A stretch of 9,341 nt of DNA from NCBI GenBank assembly GCA_002308235.1, contig DBVS01000089.1, positions 22,172 through 31,512 of the forward strand. The letters run 5' to 3'. The position numbers were made by a program, and so were the translations under genes. Source of the DNA: Lachnospiraceae bacterium UBA1258. Lineage in GTDB: Bacteria > Bacillota > Clostridia > Lachnospirales > Lachnospiraceae. Within the stretch, counting starts at the first letter, position 1, and each line of letters starts with the position of its first letter. The notes beneath the pieces are model-generated. The model worked only from the letters and a program-made list of their open reading frames with translations. It ran no database searches and was not told the DNA's origin. Below, one piece after another: positions 4,799 to 9,341 of the stretch.

Positions 4799-7495
4799 TC
4801 ATTTCCGTTGAGAATCAATAAATTCCCTGTTGTAGCCATCTTCAAGGGTCATGTTGTAAAGCCATCCCGAATTGCCCTGCCCGCCTCCGCCGGCAATGTT
4901 CAGTATCCTGGAAAGATCGTCCTTGATATACACAAACCAGCTCATCTTTGAATTGAATCCGCAGGAGGTGGTTGCAACCTTTCTTCCCGTCCGGTCAAAG
5001 ACTTCAAGGATTCCGTAATCCTTAATTGCAACATACTCGGAATCCGATGTAAACCATGCGGCCTGTCCGCCGTAGTTTAAGGTCCACAGGGGTTCGCCGG
5101 TCTCGGCATTTAGGATATACAGTCCGTTATCTCTGGCACCTGTATCATTGCCCCAGAAAAGCATGGTCTCATCGGGAGAAACCGTGAGTTTGGTGCCACG
5201 GGACCCTGTCTGGAAGGTCCACTTCATCTTCCCGGTCTTTCGGTCGATACAAAGAAGCTTATCGTCGTTGCCGCCGGTGCCACCCTTGGGTGAAGCGTAA
5301 ATGTATTTACTCGACATGATCATATCGATGGGGAAGCCTGCGCCCGTAAAGGTCTGCCAGAGCATGGTGCCGTTCTTTGCATCATAGGCTGCGATACACT
5401 CCTGACTTCCCATATAAAGCACGGAATCGTCCTCGGAAAAGATAAGGAATCTAATCTGGGCGCCCCTGTAATCCTGCCAGATCACCTTCTTTGTTGCTAT
5501 CTCCATGATACCCACGCAGTCGTTACCGTTTACGTCCAGGGCCACGTATTTATTGTCATGAGAGATTGCTATGACACGGGTTCCGGTCTCAAGTTCGAAT
5601 ACCACATTGCCCTTAAGATCAAAGATGGTGGCTTTACCCACATTGGCGGGATAATCCATATCCATCTCATCTTCTTTTACGATACTTGCGGGAGTGATAT
5701 TGGTCCCAACCAGAGTCCCGTCGGGGCTTACTTCCACACAGCAGGTCTGGATCCCGGTGGGTTTACGAAGGATCAGATTTCCGTCGTGATCGAAGACATT
5801 GAGGTACGCCGTTTTGTTGGCACCTCTTTCTTCATCATGAAATTTGACGGTGGCAAAGATATCCCCGCCGTAATCATAGTAGTTTGCCTGTCCGCCGTAA
5901 TCCGTTTCTTCGGCATAATCATAAACAAGGTAATCAAGTTTATCCGGTACCACTATAGTCATATCATAGGTCTTTGCTTCGGTGGGCTGTACAAAGGCGG
6001 ATTTCTGTCCGTAAATGCGGCGGCCCTTTATAAAGTCAGAGTACTTGACGCCTTCCTGGATCTCATCGTCAAGGGCAAACAATTCTCCTATGACCATTGT
6101 ATTCATTTTTCCGTCTATGGGTGCTTTTTCCCCATCCACAAATACGGTATACCTTGCATAAGTCTCATCGGTCTTATATAAAAGCACGGGAACTTTGGCA
6201 ATAAAGGTACCGTCCACGGAGGTAAAGCATTCTCTTGTCTCAACAGTGGAACTGTATTCGGTTGTCCCCGTCAGTCTGAAGGGCATAAAGGCTAGGGGCT
6301 CGCCGTCGGTGTTTACAAGGGTCCCCCTGATGGTTGCATACTGATACTCACATTCTTCCAATGGCCGCGTCCTGTTCTTTAAGATAAGGGCGATATCTTC
6401 GCTTTTTTCCCTTATACGCACGCTTGCAAGAGCATCATCACCCTTTTCCTCGCCAAGAAGCTGTTTCTCTACCTCGGAGTCCTTGATCGGATAGGTCTCA
6501 AAATACCAGTGGCTGTTATAATCCGTGTGACCGGAAGATACGATGTTCATATAGGTCACTTCACCGGGAAGCAGTATATCCTTGGGGAAAAAAGCATTGG
6601 TGGTTATATCGCCTTTCAGGGCATCAATCTTATCGTAAGCCGGGTCATATTCAGGCAGTGCCCTTAAGGCCTTTATATATTTTTCGTCTTTAATGCCCTC
6701 GGAACCGCTCTTGTCGATAAAGGCATATCTTATATAAACCGGGCCGTCAGAAATATTGGTGATCTTCGCTACCCGGTTGATGAGTTCATAAGGGTCTACC
6801 GTGATATCGCGAACGCCCTCGATCTTCACATAATCATTCTGGGCCAGAACTTCGCAGCCGTAATAGGAAAAGTACGAAAAGAAAGCGTCACCGTCCTCAT
6901 ATGTTGCATATTGGGACATATCGATCTTTGGATTTTCGGCAAGTCGTTTTTCAAGTTCTTTCGAAGAAAGTGTGGGAAAAGCCGTTTCGGGAGTGATGCC
7001 GTAAAGATCCAGCACAGCACGGAGCATATTTACTGCGGTATCTTCTCCGCTGTGGTCTGTGAAGAACTCCTCCCAGCTGTTAAAGAACGCACCCTTATAG
7101 CTTTCCCATTTATATGCCCCGAAGGCATTTTCCATGGAAGCAAGCACGTTTTCGGGAAGCGCGTAAATATTCTGAAGGACAGCGTTAAGCTGATAGTTCT
7201 CCCACACATCGCTTAAACCTGCCTCAAGTTTGGCATTGACCTCTTCCTTTGTGAAAACCCTGTCTCCCCAGGGCGAAACGGCGGATTCCGAAACGTTTTT
7301 ATCACCCCGGTCATCGATGCTGCCGTTCTTTGTTTCATCCTGTGCGGATACGGATGTACTTATCGAAACACCCGATACACTTTCAGACGAACTTCCGGCA
7401 CTGCCTGATTGTGATGGACTTGTCCTGTTTCCTCCGCACCCTGTCACTATTATAAAAAGAATCGCTGCGAAAACCCATAACGCTTTTCCTTTCAT
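4799..7495 (-). CDS. Large lipoprotein with PQQ-like beta-propeller, function unknown
   Basis: The 898-residue protein starts with a hydrophobic signal and lipobox Val-Thr-Gly-Cys (Cys20), then a Ser/Gly-rich linker (about 22-75) typical of surface lipoproteins. GGAGGT lies 8 bases before the ATG. Residues 80-380 are an unrecognised, mixed region. Around 385-440, IRGTLVNTDGEPLAFMPFRL and what follows resemble a carboxypeptidase-regulatory/CNA-B-like beta-sandwich. From about 545 to the end are beta-propeller blades of quinoprotein type. The recurring blade ends EIATKKVIW, DAKNGTMLW, DRKTGKMKW and NAETGEPLW fall near residues 667, 707, 753 and 797, at roughly 40-residue spacing. No quinone-binding or catalytic residues are evident, so it is more likely a binding or sensing scaffold than a dehydrogenase. 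It is the first gene of a likely two-gene unit with the coiled-coil lipoprotein. The domain call is fairly sure; the function is unknown. Confidence 0.85.
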   Translation of the reverse strand: MKGKALWVFAAILFIIVTGCGGNRTSPSQSGSAGSSSESVSGVSISTSVSAQDETKNGSIDDRGDKNVSESAVSPWGDRVFTKEEVNAKLEAGLSDVWENYQLNAVLQNIYALPENVLASMENAFGAYKWESYKGAFFNSWEEFFTDHSGEDTAVNMLRAVLDLYGITPETAFPTLSSKELEKRLAENPKIDMSQYATYEDGDAFFSYFSYYGCEVLAQNDYVKIEGVRDITVDPYELINRVAKITNISDGPVYIRYAFIDKSGSEGIKDEKYIKALRALPEYDPAYDKIDALKGDITTNAFFPKDILLPGEVTYMNIVSSGHTDYNSHWYFETYPIKDSEVEKQLLGEEKGDDALASVRIREKSEDIALILKNRTRPLEECEYQYATIRGTLVNTDGEPLAFMPFRLTGTTEYSSTVETRECFTSVDGTFIAKVPVLLYKTDETYARYTVFVDGEKAPIDGKMNTMVIGELFALDDEIQEGVKYSDFIKGRRIYGQKSAFVQPTEAKTYDMTIVVPDKLDYLVYDYAEETDYGGQANYYDYGGDIFATVKFHDEERGANKTAYLNVFDHDGNLILRKPTGIQTCCVEVSPDGTLVGTNITPASIVKEDEMDMDYPANVGKATIFDLKGNVVFELETGTRVIAISHDNKYVALDVNGNDCVGIMEIATKKVIWQDYRGAQIRFLIFSEDDSVLYMGSQECIAAYDAKNGTMLWQTFTGAGFPIDMIMSSKYIYASPKGGTGGNDDKLLCIDRKTGKMKWTFQTGSRGTKLTVSPDETMLFWGNDTGARDNGLYILNAETGEPLWTLNYGGQAAWFTSDSEYVAIKDYGILEVFDRTGRKVATTSCGFNSKMSWFVYIKDDLSRILNIAGGGGQGNSGWLYNMTLEDGYNREFIDSQRK

Positions 7496-7533
7496 GCCTC
7501 TACCTCCGCAAATTCCTGCATTTTACAGTTTCC

Positions 7534-7542
7534 ATTATCACA
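7534..7542 (-). promoter_or_regulatory. Candidate extended -10 promoter of the propeller lipoprotein gene
   Basis: The minus strand reads TGTGATAAT here, which fits an extended -10 element (TG, one base, then a TATAAT-like hexamer). Transcription would begin near 7527, about 30 bases before the start codon, leaving room for the GGAGGT site. I see no good -35 box at the right spacing. It lies between the upstream terminator and the gene, where a promoter is needed. A short inverted repeat, GCATT/AATGC (7549-7563), sits just upstream and could be an operator. Confidence 0.35.
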
Positions 7543-7605
7543 TAATATGCATTAACAAAATGCTATATTTATGTTTTTTCGCAGGATCTGCCCGGTGCAG
7601 GAAAT

Positions 7606-7638
7606 GCAAAAATCCCCGGACTGTATGTCCGGGGATTT
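7606..7638 (-). terminator. Rho-independent terminator of the XRE regulator gene
   Basis: A perfect 12-bp stem (7610-7621 with 7627-7638, AAATCCCCGGAC and its complement) encloses a 5-base loop. On the minus strand it runs into TTTTT. It begins 6 bases after the stop codon of the regulator gene and separates it from the lipoprotein pair. Confidence 0.92.
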
Positions 7639-7644
7639 GGCTGT

Positions 7645-8409
7645 TTATCTTTTTTTATAAAGTATGAGTTCCGGATTACCAAGATCGGCTTCGTAAGTAC
7701 TGATCAGGATAAAGTCCGCACAGGCAAGGACTCCGAAACAAAGGCCTTCCACGATCTCGGATCCAAGCTGCGTGCCAAGGTATGTGACCGAGTCATTCAA
7801 AAACTTTGCCGCAACGCCGCTTGGGAGCGGATACTCAAGATTTACGTATTTACCAACAAGAGAATTCAGTTTTTTAACCTTAGGCATTCCCTCAATATGC
7901 AGATCGTTGATCTCATCTATGAGTTTTTGCTTAAATTCCTCGAATTGGCCGTTATCGCTAAGCTCTGCATATCGCTTCCAATAATCCAGAGTCGGAAGAG
8001 ACTGTTTAAGATAAGCCCGTGCCGCTTCTTCCGAAAAGCTCTCGCTCACCATATGAGGCACGCAAACCTCAATCAGGTCGTCCATGTTGCTGTATGTGTA
8101 GGTTCCGTCGGCATAGCACCACTTGCAGTAGTCTTCATTCAGGGAACCGTCCGCGTTATTGCCGATGATTTCATCATCAAGAGGCATGCCGCAGCACTGG
8201 CATATAAGCTTTTGCGGCGAGCCTAACAGCGTGTTGATCGAAACATGATACAGATTCGAAAGGACCTTAAGGGTCTCCGTGTTTGGTACCGTTTCATTAT
8301 TTTCCCATCTGGATACCGCCTGTCTGGTCACAAAGACCTTCTCCGCCAGTTCATCCTGGGACAATCCGTTTTTTATCCTCAGATCGTATAAAACTTTTCC
8401 TGCTTCCAT
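7645..8409 (-). CDS. XRE-family regulator with zinc ribbon and unrecognised C-terminal domain
   Basis: The start at 8409 gives 254 residues and sits behind a strong AGGAGGAAG site. An in-frame ATG at 8502 would add 31 residues unrelated to the family and has no such site. Residues 5-60 are a Cro/C1-type helix-turn-helix (LRIKNGLSQDELAEKVFVTR, then QAVSRWENNETVPNTETL), which should bind DNA as a dimer. Residues 69-145 match the 'putative zinc ribbon' family seen with such regulators: CQCCGMPL (Cys70, Cys73) and YCKWCY (Cys95, Cys98) supply four zinc ligands. The C-terminal part (about 176-254) contains a repetitive hydrophobic strand region that I do not recognise; it may be a small-molecule or effector domain. 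The gene is transcribed alone and ends at a strong terminator. Its targets are unknown; the lipoprotein genes just downstream are possible (inference). Confidence 0.88.
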   Translation of the reverse strand: MEAGKVLYDLRIKNGLSQDELAEKVFVTRQAVSRWENNETVPNTETLKVLSNLYHVSINTLLGSPQKLICQCCGMPLDDEIIGNNADGSLNEDYCKWCYADGTYTYSNMDDLIEVCVPHMVSESFSEEAARAYLKQSLPTLDYWKRYAELSDNGQFEEFKQKLIDEINDLHIEGMPKVKKLNSLVGKYVNLEYPLPSGVAAKFLNDSVTYLGTQLGSEIVEGLCFGVLACADFILISTYEADLGNPELILYKKR

Positions 8410-8413
8410 TTTT

Positions 8414-8422
8414 CTTCCTCCT
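8414..8422 (-). promoter_or_regulatory. Ribosome binding site fixing the regulator start at 8409
   Basis: AGGAGGAAG on the minus strand, with its AGGAGG core 7 bases before the ATG, is close to ideal. It argues against the longer frame starting at 8502. Confidence 0.8.
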
Positions 8423-8550
8423 GTCTGTCTATATTCTAATACCCTGAAAAAGAAAATGCACGCAACTTGCTGTTGCTCCGACATGTTCCCGGAAATACAC
8501 AAAAACGATGTATCAGAACCACATTTTTATAGCATCCGCCTCTCGCATAA

Positions 8551-8850
8551 TCAGTTTGCTGCTACCTTATAAGGTGTGATAGACAGAATTTCATCAGCCA
8601 ACGTCTCTTTTAAAATTCTGAACTCAATATCGTTTTGAATGTCCAAAAAATACTTATCCGAAACGCCAAAAAACCTTGCAAGGCGCAACGATGTATCTGC
8701 AGTTATCTTTCTCCTGTCATGCAAAATATCCTGGATTCTGGATACCGGAACATGAATCTCCTGTGCAAGTTTATAAGCTGAAATGCCCAAAGGCTCCATG
8801 AATTCTTCTGATAAGATTTCTCCCATTCTTGGTGTCTCAATCATATTCAT
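8551..8850 (-). CDS. higA: HigA family antitoxin (HTH, type II toxin-antitoxin)
   Basis: The 99-residue protein begins with the HigA-type segment PRMGEILSEEFMEPLGIS. A Cro/C1-type helix-turn-helix follows at about 23-72 (AYKLAQEIHVPVSRIQDIL, then HDRRKITADTSLRLARFFGV). A short C-terminal helix (IEFRILKETLADEI) completes it. HigA antitoxins bind and neutralise the HigB mRNA interferase and repress their own operon by binding the promoter. The length is normal for the family. The gene follows the toxin gene by 23 bases, with AGGAGGTTG just before its ATG. This is the usual toxin-first order of higBA modules. Compared with the weak site before higB, the strong binding site should favour antitoxin excess (inference). 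Confidence 0.93.
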   Translation of the reverse strand: MNMIETPRMGEILSEEFMEPLGISAYKLAQEIHVPVSRIQDILHDRRKITADTSLRLARFFGVSDKYFLDIQNDIEFRILKETLADEILSITPYKVAAN

Positions 8851-8873
8851 TATGACAACCTCCTATCCTGTGA

Positions 8874-9155
8874 TTAATGATAATCCGTAATCTCAACATC
8901 ATAGAAATCATTGTCTTTCACACAAAAACATATCCGGTATTGATCATTAATCCTTATACTGTATTGCCCCTCTCTGTCCCCATGCAATTTTTCCAGTCGA
9001 TTACCCGGCGGAACCATTAAATCCTGCAAACATGAAGCATTATCCATTAAAATCAGTTTTCTCAATGCAATATGCTGTATGTCCCTTGGCATAAAATGAG
9101 AATACTGTTGGATATAAATCTTCTGTGTTTCTTTGTCTTTAATACTTCTAATCAT
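8874..9155 (-). CDS. higB: HigB family toxin (RelE-like mRNA interferase)
   Basis: The 93-residue protein matches HigB along its length. It has IRSIKDKETQKIY at the start, the core PPGNRLEKLHGDREGQYSIR (residues 49-68), then INDQYRICF, and the C-terminal DVEITDYH. Basic residues Arg53, Lys56, Arg61, Arg68 and Arg74 and the final Asp-Tyr-His (91-93) are the positions tied to ribosome-dependent mRNA cleavage in this family. No truncation or frameshift is seen, so the toxin appears functional. The ATG at 9155 aligns with family starts. It has only a weak AGGT before it, and the -10 hexamer touches it, so the transcript may be nearly leaderless. It is co-transcribed with higA. The pair looks more AT-rich than the genes to its left, in keeping with an acquired module. 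Confidence 0.93.
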   Translation of the reverse strand: MIRSIKDKETQKIYIQQYSHFMPRDIQHIALRKLILMDNASCLQDLMVPPGNRLEKLHGDREGQYSIRINDQYRICFCVKDNDFYDVEITDYH

Positions 9156-9184
9156 AGTATACCTGTTTCATGTGTACACGTCAA
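9156..9184 (-). promoter_or_regulatory. higBA promoter with palindromic operator candidate
   Basis: On the minus strand TTGACG (9179-9184) and TATACT (9156-9161) are separated by exactly 17 bases, a good sigma-A-type pair. The palindrome GTGTACAC (9172-9179) occupies the upstream part of the spacer and touches the -35 box, a natural place for HigA to bind and block polymerase. The -10 hexamer ends right before the higB ATG, so the transcription start should fall at or just inside the start codon. That is unusual: either the mRNA is leaderless or another promoter also serves the gene. Confidence 0.65.
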
Positions 9185-9259
9185 GCGTGCATTGGTATGG
9201 TTGAATAAATTGTCTTTTATGTGGGAAAATACATCAGAGCAGAACCTCTGACCAAAAAG

Positions 9260-9287
9260 AAAAAAGGAACCCTTTTTCAAGGGTTCC
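9260..9287 (-). terminator. Rho-independent terminator after the tRNA-Glu gene
   Basis: GGAACCCT (minus strand, 9280-9287) pairs with AGGGTTCC (9266-9273) around a 6-base loop, followed by TTTTTT (9260-9265). It begins 3 bases downstream of the tRNA 3' end, so it ends the tRNA transcript and insulates the higBA module. Confidence 0.93.
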
Positions 9288-9289
9288 AG

Positions 9290-9341
9290 CAGCTGATAGG
9301 GGAATCGAACCCCTGTTTCCGCCGTGAGAGGGCGGCGTCTT
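9290..9341 (-). tRNA. tRNA-Glu (anticodon CTC), 3' part; 5' end outside window
   Basis: The minus strand shows the end of the D stem and then the anticodon stem CCGCC/GGCGG with loop CTCTCAC. U33 and A37 frame the anticodon CTC, which reads GAG (Glu). The T arm AGGGG-TTCGATT-CCCCT follows, then the acceptor 3' strand ATCAGCT and discriminator G. About 20 bases (acceptor 5' strand and most of the D arm) lie beyond the right edge. The CCA end is not encoded (CTG follows), so it must be added after transcription. The anticodon arm is like typical bacterial tRNA-Glu. Confidence 0.9.

Noticed and set aside
4764..4802. Longer start of the 537-residue lipoprotein at 4802
   Set aside because: It would put a polar segment before a clean lipoprotein signal peptide and lacks a good binding site, though the ATGA overlap with the upstream stop is tempting.
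4799..5900. PQQ-dependent dehydrogenase activity for the beta-propeller protein
   Set aside because: Only the propeller rhythm is seen. Quinone- and metal-binding residues of the dehydrogenases are not evident, so an enzyme call is not supported.
5558..6181. 207-residue open frame on the plus strand
   Set aside because: It lies wholly inside the 898-residue lipoprotein gene on the other strand, has no domain or good binding site, and reads as an antisense shadow.
8410..8502. N-terminal extension of the XRE regulator from the ATG at 8502
   Set aside because: The extra 31 residues do not resemble the family, and the internal ATG at 8409 has a near-ideal AGGAGGAAG site.

Overview
The window (9,341 bases, roughly mid-40s percent GC by eye) looks like a low-to-moderate-GC Firmicute of the Clostridia/Lachnospiraceae type. 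Pointers are AGGAGG-type ribosome binding sites, several lipoproteins with a lipobox and no outer-membrane genes, a tRNA without an encoded CCA end, and a VTC-domain / DUF4956 / Cthe_2159-type gene set that is common in that group. The genus cannot be fixed from the sequence alone. Every gene I can support lies on the minus strand, so genes are read from high to low coordinates.

Right end (about 8550-9341): the 3' part of a tRNA-Glu(CTC) with its own rho-independent terminator, then a two-gene HigB-HigA toxin-antitoxin module. A well-spaced sigma-A-type promoter carries a palindrome in its spacer, and its -10 box directly abuts the toxin start codon. Next (7645-8409) comes an XRE-family regulator fused to a zinc ribbon and an unrecognised C-terminal domain, closed by a perfect 12-bp-stem terminator.

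Centre (3150-7495): two large lipoprotein genes that are probably co-transcribed. One is an 898-residue protein with a C-terminal PQQ/quinoprotein-like beta-propeller. The other is a 537-residue protein with a long charged coiled coil followed by beta-helix-like segments. Neither has a function I can name.

Left part (1-2930): a compact operon of a VTC/CYTH-fold polymerase-type enzyme, a DUF4956 membrane protein, and a Cthe_2159-like carbohydrate-binding beta-helix lipoprotein that runs off the left edge. The trio suggests cytosolic nucleotide/phosphate chemistry linked through a membrane protein to a surface polymer-binding lipoprotein. That functional link is inference.

The most unusual structure is a family of palindromic repeats in this operon. 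One copy fills the gap before the lipoprotein gene. A second, containing a 36-bp unit in tandem, has been absorbed in frame into the 3' end of the VTC gene, where it encodes a repetitive tail (two 12-residue units) and leads into the ribosome binding site of the DUF4956 gene. A further GC-rich stretch of stacked inverted repeats lies in the leader in front of the operon.
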